NCBI GenBank assembly: GCA_018812485.1
Contig: JAHJDO010000017.1
Location: 1 to 42,350 of the forward strand
Length of the DNA stretch: 42,350 nt
From: a bacterium
Lineage (GTDB): Bacteria > JAHJDO01
Direction of reading: 5' to 3'
Part shown: positions 17,866 through 27,585 of the stretch, piece after piece
Layout: each line of letters begins with the position of its first letter
Position numbering within the stretch: position 1 is the first letter of the stretch
Notes under the pieces: generated by a model
The model's input: the letters and a program-made list of their open reading frames with translations, nothing else
Databases searched by the model: none
Told to the model about the DNA's origin: nothing
Program-made: the position numbers and the translations under genes

Positions 17866-19482
17866 CTAAATTTTAAATAGTTTAGCGGCATTTAAGCCCA
17901 GGATTTTTCTTTTATCTTCGTTACTAATTTTTGAATAGACTATAACACCTAAAGCTAAATTAAAGTCAATGAATGTACAATCTGATCCAAAAAGTATTCG
18001 ATCTGGCCCAATTTGATCCACAGCATATTCCAACAGATTTTCATTCTTAAACCCCAAACCTGAAGTATCTAAATATATATTTTTTCTTTTTTTGGCAATT
18101 GGGATACTTTTTTTTACTCCTTCAACATTATTACCAGAATGCCCCAGGATAATCGGAACATTAGGATATTTCCCCGCTATATCATCAAATTGCTCCGGGT
18201 CACTATAAGGTTCACCAAGTGTTGTATGGGAAAGGATTACTGTCCGTCTTTTGTCAGCTATTTCCCACATTGGTTTCAATCTAGCATCATATGCATAAAA
18301 TTTATCTACCCTGGGATGTATTTTTATCCCTTTCATCTTTAAAACCTCGATATAATAATGTAAAACTTCAACAATATTTCCTGCAAAATTAGGATCTATT
18401 CTACAAAAACCAATAATTTTATCTGGATATTTTTTTACAAGATCAGCAATTATATTATTCCCTTTTCTATAATCTCCTCCCCTGAAAAAATTAATACATA
18501 ATCTACTAATTCCAACAGTATCTATTAATTCAAACACACTTTTTACATCCGATTTTGGAGCATAATGAGTTCCGTATTCACCTAAATGAAAGTGACAGTC
18601 AATAATCAAACTATTTGATAGAGATTCATTAAAACGTTTTTTAATTGATGTAACTTTTTTGCCTTTTATATGACTACTTGAAAACTTAATTTTTACATTA
18701 TTTATTATTCGTTTTAAATTATTACCAGCTATTAATGCTTTTTCTCTTAAAGTAATATTTGCATTGTTTATAATCATTATTGATGCAGGGTGTATGCTGG
18801 AAACATTCAATCCATGCTGCATTGTGCCAAACAAAAGACGCTCCGCTCCAAAATACTCACACATTTCTTCTACTGCGTTTTGAGTTCCTTCATTCCCAAT
18901 AGCAACATAGATATTTTTGAATTTGGAAAGCAAATTGTATATATCCCTTAAATAACCAAATGGAGGCATTAGAATAAATGGTGTATTTTTAAACTTTTTA
19001 CAGATTTGGGGTAATTCCTGGTGCTCAGGAAGTATTACAGGGATATTATATTTATCAAGTATGGAAAAGGTTTCATAGCATGAAGATAACTGAAACTTCT
19101 GTAAATGAGGAAATAATCTTACTGCTCTAATATTATTATTTTTTATTTCTCTTATTAATTCTTCTGGATGTGGCACTTCACATGTTTCATGCGGCAGGAG
19201 AACCCAGCATCCAAATAATCTATCAGGATATTTTTTTATTTCTTCACAAAGTTCTTTATTCCCTTTTGAAGGAGAGTAAAAGATTGCATCACGATGATAT
19301 ACAAGAGCTTTGTCTATACCATAAGAATCCATTTCCTTAATCAGCTCTGAAGTATTTTTACAATGATGTAGCTCGCCTGTTTCTGGTGACAGTACAGGGA
19401 TTCCAATTATGCCGTTAATATCAAAGAAACTTATTGATTCTTGTATCTTGCTGTTATCTTTACTTATTTTGTAGTTACTCAT
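17866..19482 (-). CDS. Fused double amidohydrolase: inactive N half, active C half
   Basis: A 538-aa protein made of two amidohydrolase folds joined by a lysine-rich linker at about 265-290. The N half (20-262) starts FFDINGIIG in place of D-x-H-x-H and ends FGAERLLFGTMQHG, so it lacks both the first metal ligands and the final Asp. The C half keeps His297, His299, His389 (KIHP), His419, His448 (LGHSG) and Asp501 (FGSDCTF). Its halves correspond, in order, to the adjacent genes 14545-15342 and 13748-14545. AAGG precedes the ATG by 9 bases. The substrate is unknown; decarboxylase or lactonase chemistry is known in the family. Confidence 0.75.
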   Translation of the reverse strand: MSNYKISKDNSKIQESISFFDINGIIGIPVLSPETGELHHCKNTSELIKEMDSYGIDKALVYHRDAIFYSPSKGNKELCEEIKKYPDRLFGCWVLLPHETCEVPHPEELIREIKNNNIRAVRLFPHLQKFQLSSCYETFSILDKYNIPVILPEHQELPQICKKFKNTPFILMPPFGYLRDIYNLLSKFKNIYVAIGNEGTQNAVEEMCEYFGAERLLFGTMQHGLNVSSIHPASIMIINNANITLREKALIAGNNLKRIINNVKIKFSSSHIKGKKVTSIKKRFNESLSNSLIIDCHFHLGEYGTHYAPKSDVKSVFELIDTVGISRLCINFFRGGDYRKGNNIIADLVKKYPDKIIGFCRIDPNFAGNIVEVLHYYIEVLKMKGIKIHPRVDKFYAYDARLKPMWEIADKRRTVILSHTTLGEPYSDPEQFDDIAGKYPNVPIILGHSGNNVEGVKKSIPIAKKRKNIYLDTSGLGFKNENLLEYAVDQIGPDRILFGSDCTFIDFNLALGVIVYSKISNEDKRKILGLNAAKLFKI

Positions 19483-19488
19483 TATTCT

Positions 19489-21105
19489 TTACCTTGGAAT
19501 TACAGGCAGTAAAATATGAGAAGGGTGCTTTTTATCATGATAAACTTTTTGCAGTGCTCTAGTAAAATGTACACCCAGCTCATTGTTTTCACCTGTATTG
19601 AGATTTCTGTCAAAACGGGGAAAATTACTGCTAGAGATATCCATGTTGATCCGATGTTCCTTCTTAAATAAATAGCTTGTAGCCCAAAGATCAATCTCAA
19701 ACTTGTAAATCTTTCCCGGCTTCAGGAGACTTTCTTTCTCAAACGATTCTCTAAATTTTGCTCTAACAATTCCATCCTGTATGATAATAGATCGGCCATC
19801 GGGATATACATCAGTCAATTTTGCAGTAAAATCTGTATCCCTGACACTGGATGAAGCATAGAGAACAACTTTTATGTAACCTGTAATCTCTATCTCCTTC
19901 TTAAGAGCTTCTGTCTTGTATACAAGCACATCCTCTCTCTTTTCGAGCTGACTCTGGTCAAATGGCCCTCTGGAAATGCCTGCAAGAGGACTGGGTCCGG
20001 AGTTGCATCCTCCTATTGTAGGCACTGGATTAGAGGGATTATATGCAAAATTATCAAATGGTTCATCTTCTGGAATAGTTGTGGATAGATAACCTTTGCT
20101 GTGAAGATAGAACGGTGTATATTCTGTTCTTGATAGAGGCCACTCTTTTTCTTCTCTCCAGACGTTTTCTCCCATAATGAAAATTCTAACAGGATCTTCT
20201 TCCAAACTTCCATTTTTTAACCAGCGATTCATCCATCTTATGACTTCTACATTCTCCACTTCATAGACAGTTTCAACTTGTGGAACAAGATTTTTATCTC
20301 CTTCTAATCCTGTACTACTATGATCCCAAGGACCTATAATTAATCTATGCTGCAGCTTTTTTTGCTTTGAAATCCATGAGTAATAATCCAGAACATCAGG
20401 TGTTATATGATCATACCATCCGGTTATACAAAGATTAGCTGCTTTTATATTTTTTGATTTGATTATATTCAAGAAATCCATCCGTTTGCATAGATAGTTA
20501 TTAATACAATCTTTATAAAAAGTTGTATCTATTCCGGTTTTATCTAAGATAGAAATTACAGGAAGCTTCTTTAACAATTTATTCCAATCAAACTCTCTAA
20601 GAGGATTGAGTTTTATTCCAGCTGTATATGTTGCCCACAAAACAACCTGCAAGAACTGGAGTGTTCCTCCTGTGTGATTAGTAGAAGGTATGAGAGGATA
20701 TGGAGCTGCATCCGGACACATAGCTAGAAGATGAGGATTTCCTGTAAGACCACAGGCAATTTGAGTATATCCTGGATATGATCTCCCAAATGTACCAACC
20801 TTTCCATTAGACCAGGGCTGTTTTATAATCCAGTTTATCGTATCTTCACCATCTCTTATTTCGTTATCATATGGTTTCCATGTCCCTTCTGAACCAAATT
20901 TTCCCCTTGAATTCTGATAAATAACAGCATATTCATGCTCTGCAAAATATGTACACTGTTCTTTATTATTAAACCCTGAAGAACCATAAGGAGTACGGCA
21001 AAGAAGTGCAGGAAATTTCTGATTGGTTTCAGGACGATATATAATAGTTTTCAGTTGTACTCCATCTCTCATTGGGATCATTGTTTCAAATGTATTTATA
21101 TTCAT
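19489..21105 (-). CDS. CocE/NonD family hydrolase (esterase or acyl-peptidase)
   Basis: A 538-aa alpha/beta hydrolase with an X-Pro-dipeptidyl-peptidase-type C-terminal jelly roll. The nucleophile is Ser109 in GRSYPGY; likely Asp and His partners are Asp232 in GWYDH and His262 in GPWDHS. Family members cut esters (cocaine esterase, glutaryl-7-ACA acylase) or X-Pro peptides. No signal peptide is seen, so it acts inside the cell. In this operon it could remove acyl groups from imported glycosides, which is inference. It starts 29 bases after the GH42 gene with no clear ribosome binding site and ends 6 bases before the double amidohydrolase. Confidence 0.8.
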   Translation of the reverse strand: MNINTFETMIPMRDGVQLKTIIYRPETNQKFPALLCRTPYGSSGFNNKEQCTYFAEHEYAVIYQNSRGKFGSEGTWKPYDNEIRDGEDTINWIIKQPWSNGKVGTFGRSYPGYTQIACGLTGNPHLLAMCPDAAPYPLIPSTNHTGGTLQFLQVVLWATYTAGIKLNPLREFDWNKLLKKLPVISILDKTGIDTTFYKDCINNYLCKRMDFLNIIKSKNIKAANLCITGWYDHITPDVLDYYSWISKQKKLQHRLIIGPWDHSSTGLEGDKNLVPQVETVYEVENVEVIRWMNRWLKNGSLEEDPVRIFIMGENVWREEKEWPLSRTEYTPFYLHSKGYLSTTIPEDEPFDNFAYNPSNPVPTIGGCNSGPSPLAGISRGPFDQSQLEKREDVLVYKTEALKKEIEITGYIKVVLYASSSVRDTDFTAKLTDVYPDGRSIIIQDGIVRAKFRESFEKESLLKPGKIYKFEIDLWATSYLFKKEHRINMDISSSNFPRFDRNLNTGENNELGVHFTRALQKVYHDKKHPSHILLPVIPR

Positions 21106-21134
21106 AACTAATTTTTGTTACTTAAATTACATTT

Positions 21135-23282
21135 TTATTTATAAAGTTTGAATATCTTTGTCTCATAACCATTAAGCTTTACAGATTTATTTATCCAGTT
21201 TTTCCTATCATTGGATAACGTGTCCCATGCAGTTTTGTAAGAATTTTTCTGCTCTAACGAGACACAAATCTTTCGTGAAGTGTTATTAAATAAGAAGAGT
21301 ATGTCCTCTTTTTTCTGCCCTCTTAGCATTCTAAAACATACTCCATCAGGTACATTTAATAAAGGTTTTGAAATATTCGTAATATCTAATATTCTGTTAA
21401 AAACTTTGTGGATAAGATCCTTTTCCAAACCTGAAGATAAACTTCCTTCTTCATCGTCTGCCAACCTCACAGCTGGAGAATATGATAATCCAAGATTAAT
21501 TCCACACATTATGGCTTTGCCTTTGCCATGTTTATTAATTGTTATGGCAGGAGATTTATCATCAAATGAGGCTATGATTTTACATCCAGAATGATTATAT
21601 TTTTCAACAAAATGACTGTTCCCAATTTGGTATTTTTTACCATTCATAATAACAGATACCTTTCTTTCAGGACTTAACCTAAATACATCTTTATTACTCA
21701 CTCCGAATATTTCATCAAATCCTCTCCCAGGAATATTTTTCTCATCCAGCCAGAAGTTTTGATCAAATGCACAGAGGAATGGATCAGAAAAGACAGTGCC
21801 GCCTTTATAAATATAATCTTTCAGGACTTCTACTATTTTATTGTCCAGAGCAACAGGAAATGGAAGAACTATTAGTTTGTATTTATATAGATCTTCTTTG
21901 TTACAATGTAATTCATGGATAATATCGCATGGAACATTCATCTCCCAGAATAAGTTGTAATACCCTAATAGGCATTGATAAGGAATTGTTGTCGTATTAT
22001 TATTTTTACACCAATAGACTGCGTATGAGCGTGGACTGAACAGGATTGCAACCTCAGACTCAGGAACTTTACAGTTTAGAAACAAATCTTCATTTTCTTT
22101 TAAGATTTTAGCGATTTTCATAAATTCTCTGCCGCTTTCGTTTGGCTTTGAACCGTCAATAGATACCATCCCAAGGGAATTGGCTTCAGTACCATGTCTT
22201 TCTTTCCTGTACTGCCAGTAAAGCACTCCTTTTGCCCCATGTGCAATACTGAGCCATGTCCACATAGCGAATTGCTTCTCGGATATTTCCCCTCTGGGAT
22301 TTATTCCTGTACCTAGTTGACCACAACCCAGTTCAGACTGCCAGACTTCTTTGTTTCTTCCAGCATTTCTCGTAGCATCCACTGCTAATGAAACTCCCAC
22401 TGTATCTGAATATTGACTTGGGAATCCACTGCATCCCCATTTATCCATAATATGCGCATTATCCCAGTCATCAAAAGCCATTGCTGGAAGAACATTATTC
22501 TGCACCTGGCTCCCGCCATATGAGTGTCCAATTACGGGTTTATTACTCAGTTTCTTTATAGTATTTATTCGCCTTTTAAGCTCAGCAATCAAATTATCTT
22601 TTGTAAAGGTTCTCCAATCAATCCAGTCTGTATAGCTCATCTTCCATGTTGGTGGAAATACCTGGTCAAAACCGATGAATCGCCTTCCCCATGTCTTATT
22701 TAGAACTGATATAGAGGTATACTTCTCTTTCAGCCATTTTCTGAATGCGTTTTTTGTCGCTTCACAATAGCAGTATTCTTCATTATTTAAATGGTCAAAA
22801 AAAACATGGGGTTCATTCATTGGCTCCCAGAAAGAAAGTGATTCTCTATCCTTAACGTGCGAGACAACTCTCTTTATAAAATTCAAAGTTATATCCTGAA
22901 CCTCTTTATTATCATAACAAAGTCCAGGCCATCCACCTGACGGAGTATTATTTCTGGGAGAAGGTAAAAATGAAATTCCTTTTGCATTAACATAATAATA
23001 CTGGGGATATTTACAAATTGCCCATTCAGGAGCGGCATGAAGGTGAAATAGACATCCTATTTTAATATCATACCTATCTCCCAAATCAAATATCTTATCG
23101 AGATAATCATAGTCAATAACACCTTCTCTAATTTCCAGTCTGTTCCAGAGCAGCCATACACGAATGGTATTCACTCCCATTTTCTTCATATTCTTGAAAT
23201 CTTTCTCCCATTGGTCCATTCTGGGAGTTTCACCTCTTAGATACTGTACGCCATATACGAACATACAATTATTCTCCTTCAT
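21135..23282 (-). CDS. GH42-like beta-galactosidase
   Basis: A 715-aa retaining glycosidase of the GH42 (clan A) type. The TIM barrel begins MGVNTIRVWLLWNRLE, and the acid/base is Glu157 in FWEPMNEP and the nucleophile Glu317 in WQSELG. A GATase-like trimerisation domain follows at about 400-620 (SEVAILFSPRSYAVYW, LIVLPFPVALDNKI), then a C-terminal beta domain. The usual Cys-rich zinc site is not evident. No signal peptide was seen. The ATG overlaps the stop of the 1233-aa gene (TAATG) and has only a weak ribosome site, so coupled translation is likely. The precise glycoside is unknown: GH42 also includes arabinosidases and other activities. Confidence 0.8.
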   Translation of the reverse strand: MKENNCMFVYGVQYLRGETPRMDQWEKDFKNMKKMGVNTIRVWLLWNRLEIREGVIDYDYLDKIFDLGDRYDIKIGCLFHLHAAPEWAICKYPQYYYVNAKGISFLPSPRNNTPSGGWPGLCYDNKEVQDITLNFIKRVVSHVKDRESLSFWEPMNEPHVFFDHLNNEEYCYCEATKNAFRKWLKEKYTSISVLNKTWGRRFIGFDQVFPPTWKMSYTDWIDWRTFTKDNLIAELKRRINTIKKLSNKPVIGHSYGGSQVQNNVLPAMAFDDWDNAHIMDKWGCSGFPSQYSDTVGVSLAVDATRNAGRNKEVWQSELGCGQLGTGINPRGEISEKQFAMWTWLSIAHGAKGVLYWQYRKERHGTEANSLGMVSIDGSKPNESGREFMKIAKILKENEDLFLNCKVPESEVAILFSPRSYAVYWCKNNNTTTIPYQCLLGYYNLFWEMNVPCDIIHELHCNKEDLYKYKLIVLPFPVALDNKIVEVLKDYIYKGGTVFSDPFLCAFDQNFWLDEKNIPGRGFDEIFGVSNKDVFRLSPERKVSVIMNGKKYQIGNSHFVEKYNHSGCKIIASFDDKSPAITINKHGKGKAIMCGINLGLSYSPAVRLADDEEGSLSSGLEKDLIHKVFNRILDITNISKPLLNVPDGVCFRMLRGQKKEDILFLFNNTSRKICVSLEQKNSYKTAWDTLSNDRKNWINKSVKLNGYETKIFKLYK

Positions 23283-26200
23283 TATTTTTCTCTAATCCAG
23301 AATATTTTCCATTCATAAGAAGGAATATCCAGAACGATTTTATTTTTGTTAATAGAAATATTATCCGAGCTTAACGAATCATTGGCTGCTACAACAGCTT
23401 TTGTCAATCCCAGCTTATGCAAATCAAATACTAATTCAACCTTGGACTTCGTCTGGGTTAAGTTGGATACTATCACAAGAACGCCATTGTTGGGATGCTG
23501 ATAAAGACTTGCATAGCAGCTTGAAGGAGTCACCTTTACAAAATCTTGGTTTTTCCAGTATGGTAAGAATTTTGCTTTATTACAGCCAAAAGCGTCTCTT
23601 ATTTTCCAGATTCCAGACAAAATTTCTAAATCCTTCTCTTTTTCAGGGCGAACCGGTACATCGTGAAGCAACGTCACGGCCAGTGATGCATTATAGTTCT
23701 TAAGACAGTAGTAAAGAAAGTCTGCCGGCACTCCAAGGTTATGCCCCATAAATTGTGTTCGGAATGTATCTAGAGGTATGCTATCAAGAAAGTTTTCTTT
23801 AGGACGAAGCTGTTCGCCTTCCCAATAAGTTGTGGAAAAGGCGATTGCAGAACTATTCATGCAATTTCCCGAATGCGCATCCACAATGCCGTCGGGTTTA
23901 CGTTCCTTAACGATAGTATACAAACGTTTCATCAATTGCCGCGTCGCAAATATAGGATAAGTAGATTTATATGTCCCATCTGGTTTTCTATAGCCGCATC
24001 CATGAAGCGCATTGTTACATTTTATAGGCAAGATTGTGCCGTCCAAATAAATGCCGTCAACATCATATTTGTCTATTAAACGGCTGACACTATAAACAAC
24101 AAAGTCCTGCCACGCGCTCTGCCTGCACGCATAATAGGTCATCTGTTTTTGCAAACCGGGAAGGGTGCTTATATAAAACGGTCTGGTAGGCCGAATTAAC
24201 ATATCATATTTGAAATTATTAAATTCTGGTGCAACTTCTGACAAAAGAAATCCCACAGCATAAGGAACAACTTTAAGATTATATTTATGGCACTCATTTA
24301 CAAGTTTAGGAAACTTATTTTCGTGCCCTAAAGGAAGTACATAAGAGAACGCATCCCACCATCGCCATACTAAAAGGGCTTTTGCCCCCTTATCAGAATA
24401 AAATTTCAATGCAGGTTCACCTTGAATCTTTTTATTTATCCACGCATATTCATTTGCATAGGGAGGCTGCCTTACAATGCGGTCGTCCCAGGCACTTCTC
24501 TCCATAGGCCGAACAGGCGTTGCCTGCAATGCAAAAACATAGGTTAGCTTTTTCTTCTTTTCAAGGTGTATTGGTTTATCAATAAGTGTTATTCTAAGAA
24601 GGACTTCTTTATCACTTTTAAGGATTTGAATAGCTTTTTGCTCATCTTTAAGGAACCAATTTTTATCTGATTCAGCAAACCATGAAAGCCCTCTCTCCTC
24701 ATCGCCGATCCAGATAATAGGTTTGAATGAAAAAGCAAAATTATCATTCAGACTGCCGGAATAAAAGCTAACATCATAGACCTTACTGACACCCGGCCAG
24801 GCGTAGAAATATTTAGCGTGATTTTTCTGAATAGGAAATTCTAATATCAACTCATCTATATTCACATCATCTATAGCTTCAATTTCCCAATCAATTTTCG
24901 TAAAACCATCATATTCTATATCTGTATTGATGTTAATATTCATCCCTCTTCCAATAAGGTTACGAGCAAAAATCGCTTTATTTGGTTTGCTTGAGAGCAA
25001 TTCAAGCATATTGGAACGTAATGTTATTTCCTCCCCGTTCACTTTGCCGGTTAAGCGGACCGGACCTGTCAAAAGATCAGCTTGCGCACTTTTAATATTG
25101 TCCAGGAAAGGAGATGCTCCTATTGTGTATTGGCGCCCCCAGGGATGGATATCATATTCATCCTCTCGTTTTTCCACTTCTAAAGGCGTGTAGGGGGGCA
25201 TTACTTTGTCCGTTATACCTATTTTATTATTAAACCAGCTGGGTTTTTCTATATAAGGAACTTTCTCAAAAACTGTTAAAATACAGTTCTTAGCACGGTC
25301 AAAAAAGTTAACCTCAAATCGATAATCACCGGGCTTTAACTGGCTGGCCTCCACCAAATCTGTTATCAACCATCGTTTTGAACCAGGCCTGGTTTCCCTG
25401 GTTAAAATAACTTTTTTATTAGCAACAACTTTTTTGTCATCACAGTTTATGACTTTAATTTGTATATCAGCGTCTTTTTCTATGTTCTCACAAAACATTT
25501 CGGCAAAAAATGCGTTTTTATGATAACTGAAACCTGTCTCTAATTTACATTTAGGCTGGACGGCTAGATCCTCTTTACCTGCGTGTTTCAAGATTTCCTG
25601 TGTCGAAAGGGCCTTATTATAAAGAAGAATTTCATCAATGTCGCCTTTGAAATACCCGTGTCCCCATCCGCCAATTTGAAATGGACCGCCGGATGTTTTT
25701 GTAATCAAAAAATCAATTTGTCTGTGTTCAATCAGTTTCCCATCTACGTATAAATAATATTTATTTGGAGATTCTATAACAACAGCAACATGCTTCCACG
25801 TTCCATCAAAATCTACCGATTCCGTGTCTTTAAAACATTGCCATGCGTCCCCATTTCCCCATTCAAAGTACAACAAATTGTTGTTACTAATTCTTAGATT
25901 ATAATTTCTATGGATTACAAAGCCCTCCAAACTATCGCCGAAAATAAGCCAATGATGGGACTGCTTCTTATTTCGGATATCAGTTTTTATCCAGGCTTCA
26001 ATAGTCAACTCCCCGTTAAGATTCAATGACGGAGGGGATCCTAAATCTACACAATCATCTGCTCCGTCAAATCGAAGAGCATAACCTCGCGGTGAATTAA
26101 CGTATGCAGCACCATAAATCTTGCCACTATTCCCATTTCCGCTCACGTCTTTAAGAACAGTACCCCTTCCCTCATTAAATGTATAATGGGCTATCAGCCC

Positions 26201-26983
26201 TTTTTCTCCTTTCGCTGTTTTAACCTGCACTAGATTTTCTGTATTTACCGGGCTTGATTCTATAAGAGGCACTTCTGTTTTTTTTTTAGCTTTCACCAAC
26301 GAAGGCATCTGATAATTCGGGACTAATCTTATGTTGTCTATGTAAAAATCTCCTTGAAAAGTACTTATAGTCGCAAATCTAATTGTAGCTATAAAATCTA
26401 TTGTATTTATAAACTCAGCATTCTCAATAGAAGCTACGGTATTTTCCTTTTCATCAACTACCCACAACGAGTAATTACTATTCGTTATATCGCCATTTAA
26501 TTTAACCGTGTACCATTTATTGGCATCAAATTTACCTATTTTTACTTGGCGTTGCTCGCCTTTACCTGTCACGCAGACAAAACCGTTGTAAAACATTATT
26601 CCTAATGCTTGTTCCTTATCTTCCATAAGATGACAATATAAATAATTGCCGCTTGCTTTTCCAATCGGGTAGATTTGATATTCCAAATAAAATTTATCCC
26701 TAATGGGTTGATCCAGCTTTCTAGTAATACCTGCAGCGTATTGCTTACTGGTATCCTTCAAACGAATACTCTTATCAGATGAATTTCTGAATTCTTCTAT
26801 TGATGCACATGCATCTTCTCCCATTTGGTTTGCCTTCCATGAAGGTATTTCCAGCGCCGGGCCTGTCGGTATCTGGTCAAAGGATTCCTCGATCTTTTCC
26901 GCAAAAATCGGTCCACACACTAAACATACATACAAAAGCCCGCAAAAAAATACTTTTAGTCCTCCTTTTTGATAATTATTCAT
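23282..26983 (-). CDS. Secreted LamG-containing putative glycoside hydrolase
   Basis: A 1233-aa exported protein. Residues 1-28 form a signal peptide (charged start, hydrophobic core, cleavage after IFA). Residues 30-222 are a beta-jelly-roll of the concanavalin type; LamG follows at about 262-460 (AHYTFNEGRGTVLKDVSGNGNSG). Residues 480-560 are an Ig-like sandwich. The C-terminal half, about 565-1233, resembles the DUF6067-type glycosidase-like region, including a barrel with VWRWWDAFSYV and DVDGIYLDGT, where Asp residues could be catalytic. No catalytic assignment can be proved. It is the only clear signal-peptide enzyme of the operon and lies beside a prepilin-like gene. AAGGAGG before the ATG fits. 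It may cut or bind polysaccharide at the surface. Confidence 0.65.
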   Translation of the reverse strand: MNNYQKGGLKVFFCGLLYVCLVCGPIFAEKIEESFDQIPTGPALEIPSWKANQMGEDACASIEEFRNSSDKSIRLKDTSKQYAAGITRKLDQPIRDKFYLEYQIYPIGKASGNYLYCHLMEDKEQALGIMFYNGFVCVTGKGEQRQVKIGKFDANKWYTVKLNGDITNSNYSLWVVDEKENTVASIENAEFINTIDFIATIRFATISTFQGDFYIDNIRLVPNYQMPSLVKAKKKTEVPLIESSPVNTENLVQVKTAKGEKGLIAHYTFNEGRGTVLKDVSGNGNSGKIYGAAYVNSPRGYALRFDGADDCVDLGSPPSLNLNGELTIEAWIKTDIRNKKQSHHWLIFGDSLEGFVIHRNYNLRISNNNLLYFEWGNGDAWQCFKDTESVDFDGTWKHVAVVIESPNKYYLYVDGKLIEHRQIDFLITKTSGGPFQIGGWGHGYFKGDIDEILLYNKALSTQEILKHAGKEDLAVQPKCKLETGFSYHKNAFFAEMFCENIEKDADIQIKVINCDDKKVVANKKVILTRETRPGSKRWLITDLVEASQLKPGDYRFEVNFFDRAKNCILTVFEKVPYIEKPSWFNNKIGITDKVMPPYTPLEVEKREDEYDIHPWGRQYTIGASPFLDNIKSAQADLLTGPVRLTGKVNGEEITLRSNMLELLSSKPNKAIFARNLIGRGMNININTDIEYDGFTKIDWEIEAIDDVNIDELILEFPIQKNHAKYFYAWPGVSKVYDVSFYSGSLNDNFAFSFKPIIWIGDEERGLSWFAESDKNWFLKDEQKAIQILKSDKEVLLRITLIDKPIHLEKKKKLTYVFALQATPVRPMERSAWDDRIVRQPPYANEYAWINKKIQGEPALKFYSDKGAKALLVWRWWDAFSYVLPLGHENKFPKLVNECHKYNLKVVPYAVGFLLSEVAPEFNNFKYDMLIRPTRPFYISTLPGLQKQMTYYACRQSAWQDFVVYSVSRLIDKYDVDGIYLDGTILPIKCNNALHGCGYRKPDGTYKSTYPIFATRQLMKRLYTIVKERKPDGIVDAHSGNCMNSSAIAFSTTYWEGEQLRPKENFLDSIPLDTFRTQFMGHNLGVPADFLYYCLKNYNASLAVTLLHDVPVRPEKEKDLEILSGIWKIRDAFGCNKAKFLPYWKNQDFVKVTPSSCYASLYQHPNNGVLVIVSNLTQTKSKVELVFDLHKLGLTKAVVAANDSLSSDNISINKNKIVLDIPSYEWKIFWIREK

Positions 26984-27008
26984 TGGCTAATCCTCCTTTC
27001 TTTTTTTG

Positions 27009-27578
27009 TTAATAATTTGAGCCATAGATATCATTACATACCTTAGCCCACGAAACATGTCCGTCCAGCCACAAAATATTTCCTCCGTCGTTATGTATAG
27101 TTCTAAGTCTATTTGCATTAGGCCATGTTTGAATAACTGTAGAATCAAGCATATACATCGTTTCTGATGGATTTGCCTTTCCATAAGATTTTATATTTTT
27201 CCCATTATTATTGAGTGTCATCCCATAAATATAAACATCGTCTCCACCAACTGGGCAGAAATAGGGTGAACTAGTATCATTCCAATCGTCAAGGGCTACT
27301 CCAATGTATTGCTGATTCAGTTGGTGACGCCAGTCTATTACACCATTATTCTGCACAGGAAAAAAACCATCATGGTTGTCAAAGTAGATCATACTGGCTA
27401 TCCCAAGTTGCCTGAGGTGGCTGATGCAGACTGTTCTTTTTGCTAATGCCCTTGCTTCCTGTAATCCTGGTAGCAGCATAGATGCAAGCAGAGCAATGAT
27501 GGCTATTACAACAAGAAGTTCTATTAACGTGAAAGAGCTCCTGCTTCCCCAAATCCTTCTTATTTTATCTATTAACAT
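27009..27578 (-). CDS. Type II-style prepilin with C-terminal H-x9-DG motif
   Basis: A 189-aa pseudopilin-like protein. [28 protein letters not shown] at 15-42 is the prepilin peptidase recognition site and transmembrane helix, with Phe16 as first mature residue and Glu20 at position +5; residue -1 is Ser rather than the usual Gly. The C-terminal part ends with His162, nine residues, then Asp172-Gly173, the H-x9-DG motif of proteins numerous in Lentisphaerota and Planctomycetota. A strong AAGGGGGTG precedes the ATG. It sits between a RhaI-like isomerase and the secreted LamG protein, which suggests help in display or secretion at the cell surface, although no partner machinery is nearby. Confidence 0.85.
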   Translation of the reverse strand: MLIDKIRRIWGSRSSFTLIELLVVIAIIALLASMLLPGLQEARALAKRTVCISHLRQLGIASMIYFDNHDGFFPVQNNGVIDWRHQLNQQYIGVALDDWNDTSSPYFCPVGGDDVYIYGMTLNNNGKNIKSYGKANPSETMYMLDSTVIQTWPNANRLRTIHNDGGNILWLDGHVSWAKVCNDIYGSNY

Positions 27579-27585
27579 ATTTTTT

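Noticed and set aside
19500-19700. Minus-strand frame overlapping the CocE gene
   Set aside because: It lies in a different frame within a well-supported gene and has no signal or domain.
26987-27184. 65-aa minus-strand frame
   Set aside because: It overlaps the prepilin-like gene in another frame and lacks a plausible product.
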